From Pseudomonas sp. ANT_J12 (lineage in GTDB: Bacteria > Pseudomonadota > Gammaproteobacteria > Pseudomonadales > Pseudomonadaceae): DNA of 64,000 nt. Of this stretch, positions 44,362 to 52,926 are shown one piece after another; positions within the stretch are counted from its first letter, which is position 1; every line of letters starts with the position of its first letter. The position numbers and the translations under genes are program-made. The stretch covers positions 1,143,964-1,207,963 of the forward strand of contig NZ_VOBN01000001.1 of NCBI RefSeq assembly GCF_008370045.1, given 5' to 3'. The notes below the pieces were generated by a model. That model saw nothing but the letters and a program-made list of their open reading frames with translations, had not been told where the DNA came from and did no database searches.

Positions 44362-45609
44362 TTAAGCGGCCTGGCTTTCAGCCAGCGGCATCACGACGCC
44401 CTGGCACAACTCGATGATGCGGGTGGCGGCGCGGGCGGCACCGTCGCCGTCCGGGGAGGCGACCTGTTGATGCGGCGCAAAATAGTTCAGGGCCTGGGTG
44501 TCTTTGTCGAGTTCGGCCTGGACCAATTCAACGATGCGGTGCTGGTCGTGGCCCAGGTGCGTTGCAAAACCGAGCAGTTCCAGGCGACGCAAGGCTTCCA
44601 GTTCGTGGTATTCCGATTTGGACGGCAACACGAACAAGGTCGGGATCTTCAACGCGGCAATTTCTGTCACGGTGATCCAGCCCGGCGCGGAAATCAGCAG
44701 GCTGGCTTCATGCAGCAAGCCCATCCAGTCCGGGTAGTACGGCACGCAGATCACGCCGTCCTGGGCCGCGATGTCCTGACGTCCCAGCAACACCATTTTC
44801 AGGTCGGGATTGCGTTCGCGCAGGGTCTTGAAACTGTCCAGGTAGGCGGCGAGCAGCGCATCCTTGTTTTGCGAGAACATCGTGGTGCCGCTGATGGACG
44901 CGACGATAAACGGCGAATCGCCGATGTTCAGTTCGGCGCGCACATCCAGACCGCTTTGCACGTATTCGCGAATCATCGGCCCGACAAAATGCGCCTTGCC
45001 GTTGCTCAGGGCTTCGGCGACCGGCGTGCCCTGATCAAGCGCTGCCACAAACGGCTTATCGGTCAAGACCAATTGGGTCTGGTTGATCATCCAGCTGAAC
45101 TGGCTGTGCAATGCCGCTCGAGCACGGGCCATTTCCAGTGCATTGACCTCGAAGCCACCGTCGGCCAGGTCATGGTCTTCCAGTTGGCAGAGGGTGAAGT
45201 CATAGCGTTCGGTGACAAACACCAGCGGCGTGCCACTGAAAATGGCGGCCAGGCAAGCGGCCATGTTGTAGTCCGAGACCAGCACCGAAGGTTTGTACTC
45301 GGTGATCAGCGCCAGGTAAGACAGAATTCGCTCGCCGGACAAGAACGTATTGGCGATATAACCGCCAATGTAATTGGCCCAGTCCAGTTCTTTCGACAAG
45401 TTGCTCTTTTTCGAGTAGTCGACCAACCGCCCGGCAATATCCACGACCTCGACACCGGCCTTTTCAAACAACGGTGTAAACGTGGGTTGCAAGGACGCCA
45501 GCGCGACAGTCAGCGGCATGTCCGGCGTTTGCTTTTTAATCGCCTGGGCGATGGACAGCGCGCGCATGTTATGACCGGAACCGGTTGGATTAGGGGCAAA
45601 TAAAATCAT
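44362..45609 (-). CDS. Glycosyltransferase (GT-B, UDP/dTDP-sugar type)
   Basis: A 415-residue GT-B enzyme. The N-terminus ILFAPNPTGSGHNMRALSIA is the acceptor-side Gly-rich loop. The C-terminal donor site reads LISAPGWITVTEIAALKIPTLFVLPSKSEYHELEALRR, as in MGT/MurG-like transferases that glycosylate natural products or lipids. With rmlAB nearby, a dTDP-deoxysugar donor is likely. It has no membrane span. Its start codon overlaps the stop of the acyltransferase gene (ATGA), so the two are coupled. Confidence 0.85.
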   Translation of the reverse strand: MILFAPNPTGSGHNMRALSIAQAIKKQTPDMPLTVALASLQPTFTPLFEKAGVEVVDIAGRLVDYSKKSNLSKELDWANYIGGYIANTFLSGERILSYLALITEYKPSVLVSDYNMAACLAAIFSGTPLVFVTERYDFTLCQLEDHDLADGGFEVNALEMARARAALHSQFSWMINQTQLVLTDKPFVAALDQGTPVAEALSNGKAHFVGPMIREYVQSGLDVRAELNIGDSPFIVASISGTTMFSQNKDALLAAYLDSFKTLRERNPDLKMVLLGRQDIAAQDGVICVPYYPDWMGLLHEASLLISAPGWITVTEIAALKIPTLFVLPSKSEYHELEALRRLELLGFATHLGHDQHRIVELVQAELDKDTQALNYFAPHQQVASPDGDGAARAATRIIELCQGVVMPLAESQAA

Positions 45610-46577
45610 TCTTGAATCTCCATTAGTTGAACAACGCCATGAACCACAGTGTTTTCCAATACATCCCTTATAACCACGGAATAGGGCTTTATAACGGCAC
45701 CTTCACCAATATTCAGTGGACCTACCAAGATGGCACCTTCGCCAATAACGCAACGACTTCCGATCCTTATCGGAGCTTCCTCCCAAGGCAGTGAACGAAA
45801 CGAATAATCATGAGTTGAAGCCACAATCGTGACCCCGGCGCCGACCTCCGTGAAGTCGCCGATCGCGACACCACCGGCGGCCTCTATCACCACGCCTTCA
45901 CCCAGCGTGGCGCCGGTGCCCAGTTCAATGCCGCCTTGCTGGGACAGGCCACCCTGGCGCTGACTGCGCCCGATCAGGATGCAGTCCCGGGCGATTTCCA
46001 CCGACGCACCGCCACGCAATTCGGCATCAATCAACGCGTCTTCGCTGATGTCCCAGGTGATGGTGTCGGGGTTCAACTTCTTGAGCCGGGCCACGGACAG
46101 CGACGCTTTGTCGATCAGCGAAGGCAAGCCCTGGCGGGCTCTGTCCCGCACTTTGGCCAACACATGAGCCGGGCTCGGCGTACCATCCTCGATCACTTTG
46201 CGATAACTGATCACCCGAGCCGGGCGGCCCACGGCAATGGCGTCCGGCGCAATATCCGAGGTCACCAGGGCACCCGACGCAATCACGGCCCCCGCACCAA
46301 TGGTGACGCCGGCACGCACCGTGACCTTGGCGCCGAGCCAGGCATTTTCGCCGACCCGAATCGGTGCCTCCGGGGTGCCCAGGCACTGCACTCCGGTCGC
46401 CAGCATGCTCGACTTGCCGAGGCTGACATGGCGCAAATCCGACTTGAAGCCGACAAAAATGTCATCGCCCAATTCCGCACTTTCCAGGCGACAGGCCGCC
46501 CGAATCCAGACATGTCGACCCAGGTCGCTGGCGGAATCAATCGTCGTTAAAACTTCGATCAGATTAATATCGTCCAC
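45606..46577 (-). CDS. Acyltransferase with two left-handed beta-helix domains
   Basis: A 323-residue protein with hexapeptide repeats in two blocks. Residues about 20-130 run from HVWIRAACRLESAELGDD to GAVIASGALVTSDIAPDAIAVG. Residues about 215-320 run from GTGATLGEGVVIEAAGG to GEGAVIKPYSVVIRDV and include ASTHDYSFRSLPWEEAPI, a WbbJ-like acetyltransferase loop with the candidate catalytic His. It probably acylates a sugar made by the operon. The start is GTG at 46577, supported by GAGG seven bases upstream; no ATG is suitable. It is first in the five-gene operon. Confidence 0.8.
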   Translation of the reverse strand: MDDINLIEVLTTIDSASDLGRHVWIRAACRLESAELGDDIFVGFKSDLRHVSLGKSSMLATGVQCLGTPEAPIRVGENAWLGAKVTVRAGVTIGAGAVIASGALVTSDIAPDAIAVGRPARVISYRKVIEDGTPSPAHVLAKVRDRARQGLPSLIDKASLSVARLKKLNPDTITWDISEDALIDAELRGGASVEIARDCILIGRSQRQGGLSQQGGIELGTGATLGEGVVIEAAGGVAIGDFTEVGAGVTIVASTHDYSFRSLPWEEAPIRIGSRCVIGEGAILVGPLNIGEGAVIKPYSVVIRDVLENTVVHGVVQLMEIQE

Positions 46578-47145
46578 AATAAAGCCTCATTCCATTGATG
46601 CCGGGAACATAATAAATTCAGCGCGCACAAAACTTCGCTGACTGAGTCAGCCGATGCGCAACTGTTAACTAATTAGTGATAAATCAAACTTCTCTAAGCA
46701 CGCCTGACGTTGCGTCTGCGCCACTTAATTAACTGACTGTTCCATTATCTGATCGCCTTCCATAAATGACAGATAAATGTCCACGCTTGTGCCGGGGCCA
46801 AGTCAGATATTAACGAGAGAGCTTGCTGAATTAAGTCCGTCCGTGACTACGATGTAACTCCATTGAGGGGAATGTCCTTTAGTACGAATGTTATAGTACA
46901 GACGATTTTGTTTTGCAATAGGTGTCCGGCTGGTTATCTCGTTTAAGTCTAAAAAAATACTGAACTTTTATGGTGCATTACTGTAGTAGTTCCGTCATAT
47001 CTGCACAAAATCGGTGCAACTCGTTATTCCTGCGCAGTGAATGTCCCCAGCGCTAACAGGTAACTGGATGTCGAAGCCAGACATCCGGCCACTGCCGCCG
47101 AACGATAGGGTGGCTGTTCAAACCTGTCATTCGCCTGGAGCTGTC
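46578..47145. other. 568-bp AT-rich intergenic region upstream of the sugar operon
   Basis: This gap is far more AT-rich than the genes around it. It holds the sugar-operon promoter near 46.9 kb, an implied leader of nearly 300 bases, and the promoter of the cupin gene. No coding content was seen. Confidence 0.7.
46881..46918 (-). promoter_or_regulatory. Sugar-operon promoter with weaker operator S4
   Basis: On the minus strand TTGCAA (46913-46918), 17 bases, TATAAC (46890-46895) is a good sigma-70 promoter. Over its -10 box lies AGTACGAATGTTATAGTACA (46881-46900), which keeps the outer GTAC half-sites and spacing of S1-S3 but not the centre. Confidence 0.5.
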
Positions 47146-47490
47146 ATGTCCGCACCTATCACCGTCCTTCGCGATACCCACCCGTTGCCCGTCCTCGACG
47201 CCTGCAAATGGGAAAAGCTCGAAGGCGACCCGCACACCGTCAACCTTAACGCCTACACCAGCGAAGACGGCAGCAAGATCATGGGCACCTGGATCTGCAC
47301 GCCGGGCAAGTGGTATGTGGAATACGTGAAGTGGGAATACTGCGATTTCCGCGAGGGCTACTGCATCATCACCCCCGAGGGCAAAGAGCCGATCCACCTG
47401 CGCGCCGGGGATATCTTCGTCATCGAGCCGGGGATGAAAGGCACGTGGGAAGTGGTGGAGACAGTACGTAAGTATTTTGTGTTTGCCTGA
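47146..47490 (+). CDS. Cupin-domain protein
   Basis: A 114-residue single cupin. The second conserved motif is PIHLRAGDIFVIEPGMKGTWEVVE, and the first lies around KWEYCDFREGYCIITPEG, where the usual metal-binding His residues are replaced (Glu and Cys are present). This pattern is common in the small cupin_3 group of unknown function. GGAG eight bases before the ATG at 47146 supports this start over a longer frame. It stands alone; a REP-type hairpin follows its stop. Confidence 0.8.
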   Translation: MSAPITVLRDTHPLPVLDACKWEKLEGDPHTVNLNAYTSEDGSKIMGTWICTPGKWYVEYVKWEYCDFREGYCIITPEGKEPIHLRAGDIFVIEPGMKGTWEVVETVRKYFVFA

Positions 47491-47496
47491 CAAAGC

Positions 47497-47573
47497 AAAA
47501 GATCGCAGCCTTCGGCAGCGCCTACATGGGAATGTGTACATCCCGTAGTAGCTGCCGAAGGCTGCGATCTTTT
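47497..47573. repeat. REP-type palindromic element
   Basis: AAAAGATCGCAGCCTTCGGC then AGC, and its exact inverse at 47551-47573, 23-base arms around 31 bases. This sequence is a widespread intergenic repeat in fluorescent pseudomonads. It may also act as a terminator for the cupin gene, since CTTTT follows. Confidence 0.85.
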
Positions 47574-47587
47574 CTTTTCCCCTGAAT

Positions 47588-47622
47588 AAAAAACCGGGGA
47601 TCTGCCCGACGCAGCCCCCGGG
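47588..47622 (-). terminator. Rho-independent terminator of mmsA-mmsB
   Basis: On the minus strand a GC-rich stem (CCGGGGGCTGC with GGCAGATCCCCGG, two-base bulge) with a GTCG loop is followed by TTTTTTATT. It starts just past the mmsB stop. Confidence 0.85.
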
Positions 47623-47630
47623 AAAACCTC

Positions 47631-48518
47631 TTATTGAGGTTTGCGATAGCTATTGATGATCGCCGAGAAGTCCTTGCCACCCTCTCCGCGCTGGCTCATC
47701 GCCTGATACAACTGCTGGGCCACCGCGCCAAGCACCACCGGTTGGTGCGCCTGACGGGCCGCTTCCGTGGCCAGCCCCAGATCCTTGAGCATCAGTTCGG
47801 CACCGAAACCGCCGGTATAACCGCGCGAGGCCGGCGCCGTTTCGACGATGCCCGGCCACGGGTTGTACATTTCCGAACTCCAGCAACGCCCGGTCGAGCT
47901 GTTGATGATCCCGGCCAACACACCGGTGTCGATCCCCAGAGCATCGCCCAACGCCATGGCTTCACTGACGCCGACCATCGAGATCGCCAACAACAGGTTG
48001 TTGCAGATCTTGGCGATTTGCCCGGTGCCGACTTCGCCGCAATGGACGATGTTGCGGCCCATTTGCGCCAGTACCGGTTGCAGCGTGGCGAACAGTTCTG
48101 GCGTTGCGCCGACCATAAAGGTCAACGTCCCCGCCGCTGCACCGCCAGTGCCACCGGACACCGGCGCATCGGCCATGGCCACGCCTTGTTTGGCAGCAGC
48201 GGCCGCCACATCGCGGGCCGTCTGCGGATCAATGGTGCTGCAATCCACCGCCGGCACACCCTTGCCGATACCGGCGAGCACGCCGTCCTCACCGAGCCAG
48301 ACGCTGCGCACATGCACAGCGGCTGGGAGCATGGTGATCACCAGTTCTGCACCCAGAGCCGCTTCCCGCGCCGTAGCGCTGATGCTGCCGCCCAGTTGCT
48401 CCAGCTCCGCCAGTACCGTTTTGTTCAGATCGACCAGGTTCAGCGCATGGCCGGCCTTGATCAGGTTGCGCGCCATCGGCGCGCCCATGTTGCCGAGACC
48501 GATAAAAGCGATTTTCAT
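47631..48518 (-). CDS. mmsB: 3-hydroxyisobutyrate dehydrogenase
   Basis: A 295-residue dehydrogenase. Nucleotide motif IAFIGLGNMGAPMARNLI, substrate loop DAPVSGGTGGAAAGTLTF, catalytic Lys in AKICNNLLLAI (Lys170, Asn174). It oxidises 3-hydroxyisobutyrate to methylmalonate semialdehyde in valine breakdown. It follows mmsA by ten bases, the classic Pseudomonas arrangement. Unlike the paralogue at 37838 it keeps the canonical substrate loop. Confidence 0.94.
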   Translation of the reverse strand: MKIAFIGLGNMGAPMARNLIKAGHALNLVDLNKTVLAELEQLGGSISATAREAALGAELVITMLPAAVHVRSVWLGEDGVLAGIGKGVPAVDCSTIDPQTARDVAAAAAKQGVAMADAPVSGGTGGAAAGTLTFMVGATPELFATLQPVLAQMGRNIVHCGEVGTGQIAKICNNLLLAISMVGVSEAMALGDALGIDTGVLAGIINSSTGRCWSSEMYNPWPGIVETAPASRGYTGGFGAELMLKDLGLATEAARQAHQPVVLGAVAQQLYQAMSQRGEGGKDFSAIINSYRKPQ

Positions 48519-48528
48519 GCCTGGCTCC

Positions 48529-50055
48529 TTAACGCAAGTTGATGGTGGTGTTCACACCGTCATTGACGCTGTCGTCATCGAACCAGCGGCTGGTGACCGT
48601 CTTGGTCTGAGTGTAGAACTGCACCACTTGCTTGCCATACGGACCGAGGTCGCCGAGTTTCGAACCACGGGAACCGGTGAAGCTGAAGAACGGGACCGGC
48701 ACCGGGATCGGGATGTTGATGCCGACCTGGCCGACATCGATTTCGCTCTGGAACTTGCGCGCCGCCGCACCGCTCTGGGTGAACAGGCCCGTGCCGTTGC
48801 CGAACGGGTTGGCGTTGACCAGGGCAATCGCCTGATCGAGGGTGTCGACTTCCAGCACCACCAGCACCGGACCGAAGATTTCCTGGGTGTAGATCTGCAT
48901 CTCGGTGGTTACGCCGGAGAACAGGGTCGGGCCGACAAAGTTACCCTTCTCGAAGCCCGGAACGCTGATCTCGCGACCATCCAGCTCCAGCTTGGCGCCT
49001 TCCTTGATGCCGCTTTCGATCAGATCGAGAATCCGCGCCTTGGCCTTTTTCGAAATCACCGGTCCAACGTCAGTGCCCGCCTCGCTGCCCGCGTTCACCT
49101 TGAGCTTCTGCGCCAGCGCTTTCAGGTCCGGCAGCCATTGCTTGGCCGCGCCCACCAGCACCACCACCGAAGTGGCCATGCAACGCTGACCCGCCGCACC
49201 GAAACCGGCACCGACCAAGGCGTTGAGGGTTTGTTCGCGATTGGCATCCGGTAGCACCACAGCGTGGTTCTTGGCGCCCATCATCGATTGCACGCGCTTG
49301 CCGTGTTTGCCAGCCAGATCGTAGACGTGGGTGCCGACGGCGGTCGAACCGACGAAGGAAACGGCCTTGATGTCTTTGTGGGTGCACAGCGCGTCGACCA
49401 CGTCCTTGCCACCGTGAACGACGTTGAGCACGCCCGCCGGAACGCCGGCCTCGATCGCCAGTTCCACCAGCAGCATGGTTGACAGCGGATCCTGTTCGGA
49501 CGGCTTGAGCACGAAGGTGTTACCGCAGGCGATCGCCATCGGGAACATCCACAGCGGAATCATCGCCGGGAAGTTGAACGGGGTGATGCCTGCGCAGACG
49601 CCGATGGGCTGGCGCAGGGTGTAAGTGTCAACGCCGCCGGCGACGTTCTCGGCGAACTCACCCATCTGCAGCGTGCCGATGGAGCACGCGTGCTCGACCA
49701 CTTCCAGGCCACGGAAAATGTCGCCTTCAGCGTCGGCAATGGTTTTGCCCTGCTCGGCGCTCAAGACTACGGCGATGCGTTTGGAGTGTTCGCGAATCAA
49801 CGCCTGGAGCTTGAGCATGATGCGCATCCGCGCGCCGATCGGCGTCAGCTTCCAGGTCTGGAAGGCGCGATGGGCAGCGCTGATGGCGGCGTCGACTTCT
49901 TGCGCGGTAGCGAAGGGAACCTTGGCCAGCACTTGCTGGGTCGCCGGGTTGACGATGTCGTGCCACTCGGTGGTCTGGGACTCGACCCACTCGCCGTTGA
50001 TCAACAGCTTGACGGTCTGGACGGTGGTTTCGTTGGGCGTGAGCGATGCGTTCAT
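48529..50055 (-). CDS. mmsA: Methylmalonate-semialdehyde dehydrogenase (CoA-acylating)
   Basis: A 508-residue aldehyde dehydrogenase of the CoA-acylating type. The catalytic Cys is in [13 protein letters not shown] (Cys292), with [20 protein letters not shown] and the SFVGSTAVG cofactor motif upstream. It turns methylmalonate semialdehyde into propionyl-CoA at the end of valine catabolism. A TTG four codons earlier could start translation, but GGAG eight bases before the ATG at 50055 decides. A divergent LysR gene lies 149 bp away. Confidence 0.95.
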   Translation of the reverse strand: MNASLTPNETTVQTVKLLINGEWVESQTTEWHDIVNPATQQVLAKVPFATAQEVDAAISAAHRAFQTWKLTPIGARMRIMLKLQALIREHSKRIAVVLSAEQGKTIADAEGDIFRGLEVVEHACSIGTLQMGEFAENVAGGVDTYTLRQPIGVCAGITPFNFPAMIPLWMFPMAIACGNTFVLKPSEQDPLSTMLLVELAIEAGVPAGVLNVVHGGKDVVDALCTHKDIKAVSFVGSTAVGTHVYDLAGKHGKRVQSMMGAKNHAVVLPDANREQTLNALVGAGFGAAGQRCMATSVVVLVGAAKQWLPDLKALAQKLKVNAGSEAGTDVGPVISKKAKARILDLIESGIKEGAKLELDGREISVPGFEKGNFVGPTLFSGVTTEMQIYTQEIFGPVLVVLEVDTLDQAIALVNANPFGNGTGLFTQSGAAARKFQSEIDVGQVGINIPIPVPVPFFSFTGSRGSKLGDLGPYGKQVVQFYTQTKTVTSRWFDDDSVNDGVNTTINLR

Positions 50056-50204
50056 GCTGGTCTCCAATACTTATTGTTATGCAGGGAGCCAAGGCGGGTA
50101 AGTCGCCTTGAGATGAGGCGTGTGTCGCGAATTGGTTGTCGGACTGTTTTTGGAGTATAGATGTGCAAACTTCTAATAAGAACGCACATAAAAGCCGGTC
50201 CAAC

Positions 50205-51152
50205 ATGCAAAAAAACATCACGTCTTTAGGTTCGCTGAACTGGGATGACCTCAAGTTTTTCCTCGAAGTCGCCCGCACCCGCAAGGCCAGCACCGCGGCC
50301 AAGCGCCTGTCTGTGGATTACACCACCGTGTCTAGGCGCATCAGTTCGCTGGAAGCGGCATTGGGCACATTGCTGTTCGAAAAGTCCCGGACCAGCGGTT
50401 TCGTGCTGACCGCCGAAGGCCAGCGCCTGCTGGGGTACGCGGAGTCGATTGAAAGCACGCTGCACATGGCCTGCGAACAGGTTTCCGGCTCCGGCGTGGC
50501 GCTGTCCGGGCATGTGCGCATGGGCTGCACCGAAGGTTTCGGCAGTTTTTTCATCACCCCGCAGCTGAGCCACTTCGTCGACGCCTACCCGGCCATCTCG
50601 GTAGACATCCTGCCGCTGCCGCACTTCATCAGCCTGTCCAAACGCGAAGCGGACATCGTCATCGCCCTGGAACGCCCGGAACACGGGCCGTACGTCTGCT
50701 GCAAACTCTGCGACTACAAATTGCAGCTCTACGCGACCCAGGACTATCTGGACAAACACCCACCGATCCGCCGCCCGGCCGACTTGGCCAAACATTCATT
50801 CATTAGTTATGTCGATGACCTGGCGTTCAGCTCGGAGCTGCTGTACCTGGCGAACGTACTGCCCGGCGCCAGCGCCAACCTGCGCAGCACCAGCGTGATC
50901 GCGCAGTTCGTGGCGGCGCAGCAAGGGCGGTCGCTGGCGATTCTGCCGTGCTTTCTGGCGGCGCAGGATCCGCGGTTGCTGCCGGTATTGCCGGCTGAGA
51001 TCAACATCACCCGACAGTTCTGGATGTACTGCCGGGAGGACCTGCGCAAGCTCAAGCGGATCACCCTGTTGTGGGATTACATCCGCGAAGTCACCGAGCA
51101 GAATCAGCGTCTGTTGATGGGGGACAGCCGGGAGATGGTGTTTGCGGATTAG
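50205..51152 (+). CDS. LysR-family regulator, probable mmsAB regulator
   Basis: A 315-residue LysR protein. The winged helix is FFLEVARTRKASTAAKRLSVDYTTVSRRISSLEAAL, and the effector domain is of the short Asp/Arg-sensing type. It is divergent from mmsA, so it probably controls the valine genes; in P. aeruginosa that job is done by an AraC-type protein, so the regulator differs here. No clear ribosome-binding site precedes the ATG. Its stop overlaps that of the convergent yfiB gene by four bases. Confidence 0.87.
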   Translation: MQKNITSLGSLNWDDLKFFLEVARTRKASTAAKRLSVDYTTVSRRISSLEAALGTLLFEKSRTSGFVLTAEGQRLLGYAESIESTLHMACEQVSGSGVALSGHVRMGCTEGFGSFFITPQLSHFVDAYPAISVDILPLPHFISLSKREADIVIALERPEHGPYVCCKLCDYKLQLYATQDYLDKHPPIRRPADLAKHSFISYVDDLAFSSELLYLANVLPGASANLRSTSVIAQFVAAQQGRSLAILPCFLAAQDPRLLPVLPAEINITRQFWMYCREDLRKLKRITLLWDYIREVTEQNQRLLMGDSREMVFAD

Positions 51153-51652
51153 TCGGCGCTCACCACAATCGAGACTCGACGATTTTCGGTACGGCCAGCC
51201 GGTGTGTCGTTGGATGCCACCGGCTCTTTGCTGCCGAGCCCCTGCAACTTGATGTCCTGCTCTTTCATCCCGACCTCGCTCAGGACTTTGCCAACACTTT
51301 TCGCCCGCCGCAGGGACAGTTGCTGGTTGTAGGTTTCTTTACCCGAAGCGTCGGTGTGACCATCGACCCGCACCCGCTCAATCCCGACGCCCAGCAGGGC
51401 CTTGCCGATGCGCTGGACGATCTCGGTGCTTTGCGCATTCAGGCTTTCGACATCGCTGCCAAACAACACTTTGCCGGACAGGCCAAACGCCCAGCCCTCG
51501 TCGGTCAGTTCGAAGCCTTGTTGCTTGAGCACAGAGATTTGCGCCGGGGTCAGGCCTTTTTGCGGCGTGGTTTGGCATCCGGTCAATGCCAATAAAGCCA
51601 TGAACAGGGTGATGGAGAACAATCGCAGGTAACGCTGGGGAATTGAGAACAC
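51149..51652 (-). CDS. yfiB: OmpA-like lipoprotein YfiB
   Basis: A 167-residue outer-membrane lipoprotein. Lipobox LLALTGC, then a short linker and a peptidoglycan-binding OmpA domain with VRVDGHTDASGKETYNQQLSLRRAKSV and GLGSKEPVASN. In P. aeruginosa YfiB binds and sequesters YfiR under envelope stress, releasing the cyclase YfiN. It is third in the yfiR-yfiN-yfiB operon, five bases after yfiN. Confidence 0.92.
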   Translation of the reverse strand: MFSIPQRYLRLFSITLFMALLALTGCQTTPQKGLTPAQISVLKQQGFELTDEGWAFGLSGKVLFGSDVESLNAQSTEIVQRIGKALLGVGIERVRVDGHTDASGKETYNQQLSLRRAKSVGKVLSEVGMKEQDIKLQGLGSKEPVASNDTPAGRTENRRVSIVVSAD

Positions 51653-51657
51653 AGAAA

Positions 51658-52926
51658 TTAGCTCCTGGTTTGAATGTGGGCGACCGGGAGCTCCGACCCG
51701 GCCGTTTGCTGTGCGCCTCGGGACAAGCGTTTGGCCTGGTACATCGCCGCGTCGGCAGCGTTGAGCAGAGCGCCGGGCGTGGCGCCATGATCGGGATAGA
51801 CGGCGATGCCGATGCTGAGGGAGGTCAACACCGTGGTGTTGCCCGGCAAGGTGATCGGCACTTCCATGCTGGCAATGATTTTGTCGGCGATCCGCTCGGC
51901 GTCTTCGGTCTTGTGCAGCGGCGTCAGCAGCACGGCAAACTCATCGCCGCCCAAACGCGCCACCAGATCCTCTTCGCGCAATTGCGCACGTACCCGCGTA
52001 GCCACCGCGACCAGCACCGCATCGCCGGCGGCATGGCCGAAGCTGTCGTTGATTTCCTTGAACCGGTCGCTGTCGAGGAACAGCACCGCCACCCGCTCGT
52101 TGAGCTTGTGGGCATTGCGCAGCGCACGAATCAGTCGACCTTCGAAAAACGCCCGGTTCGGCAGCCCGGTGAGGCTGTCATGGCTGGCTAGGTGGGCCAG
52201 GGTTTCGTTCTCGCTTTGCAGGTGGGTTTGCCAGGACTCGAGTTCATCAAGCAGGGCATTGAAGTCGTTGCCGAAGTCGTCCAGTTCGGCGATGTCGGCG
52301 GGCGGCACGCGCTGGTCGAAGGCTCGGTCGCTGCGCGCGGCGTGGGCTACGGCGGCCAGACTGCGCAGTGGCCCGGTGATTCCGCGAAGCTGGCGGCGCG
52401 CCAGATACAGCGCAACCCAGGCACTGATGGCGGTACACAACACAATGCCCATCAGACCGCTGAGCAAAAACCGCATCAGGCTGCCGCCATGTCCGGTGAG
52501 CTGGATGCTGCCGATTTCCAGGCCCTGGTGGACGATAGGCATGTTGATGGGTTTTTCGAGAAAGGCCTTGGCGATCTGCGCTTCCAGATCGGAAAACAAT
52601 CCGGTTTCCGGTCGCTGCCAACGGGCGAGCAACACGCCCCGGGCGTTGAGCACCTGGGCATCCGCGACTTCTTCGGTGGAGGCGATCAACGCCAGCGCTT
52701 CGGTGGCCGCAGACTTGTCGTTGAACACCACCGCAGCTTCCACGGTGTAGTTGATCGAGCGTGCGATCAGGTGCAGGTTATGGTCGGCATAGACCCGCAA
52801 CGCCAGGACCCCGAGCAGGGTCAGGGACACGCTGGCCATGGTCACGCCCACCAATGCGACGATCAGGTGGCCGCGACCGATGACCGAACGTAACGTAAGA
52901 CGACTTTTCGATTTGAAGAGGCTCAT
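51658..52926 (-). CDS. yfiN: Diguanylate cyclase YfiN (TpbB)
   Basis: A 422-residue inner-membrane cyclase: TM1 (about 20-44), periplasmic CHASE8/PAS-like sensor (about 45-150), TM2 (about 152-174), HAMP (about 175-240), and GGDEF domain. The active-site motif is RLGGDEFAVLL (GGDEF at 326-330) and an intact product-inhibition site RxxD (Arg317-Asp320) lies five residues before. It makes c-di-GMP, promoting exopolysaccharide and small-colony growth, and is held inactive by YfiR. The start codon overlaps the yfiR stop. Confidence 0.94.
   Translation of the reverse strand: MSLFKSKSRLTLRSVIGRGHLIVALVGVTMASVSLTLLGVLALRVYADHNLHLIARSINYTVEAAVVFNDKSAATEALALIASTEEVADAQVLNARGVLLARWQRPETGLFSDLEAQIAKAFLEKPINMPIVHQGLEIGSIQLTGHGGSLMRFLLSGLMGIVLCTAISAWVALYLARRQLRGITGPLRSLAAVAHAARSDRAFDQRVPPADIAELDDFGNDFNALLDELESWQTHLQSENETLAHLASHDSLTGLPNRAFFEGRLIRALRNAHKLNERVAVLFLDSDRFKEINDSFGHAAGDAVLVAVATRVRAQLREEDLVARLGGDEFAVLLTPLHKTEDAERIADKIIASMEVPITLPGNTTVLTSLSIGIAVYPDHGATPGALLNAADAAMYQAKRLSRGAQQTAGSELPVAHIQTRS

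Noticed and set aside
50055..50067. TTG at 50067 as the start of mmsA
   Set aside because: The GGAG for the ATG at 50055 lies inside this extension, so the later start fits better.
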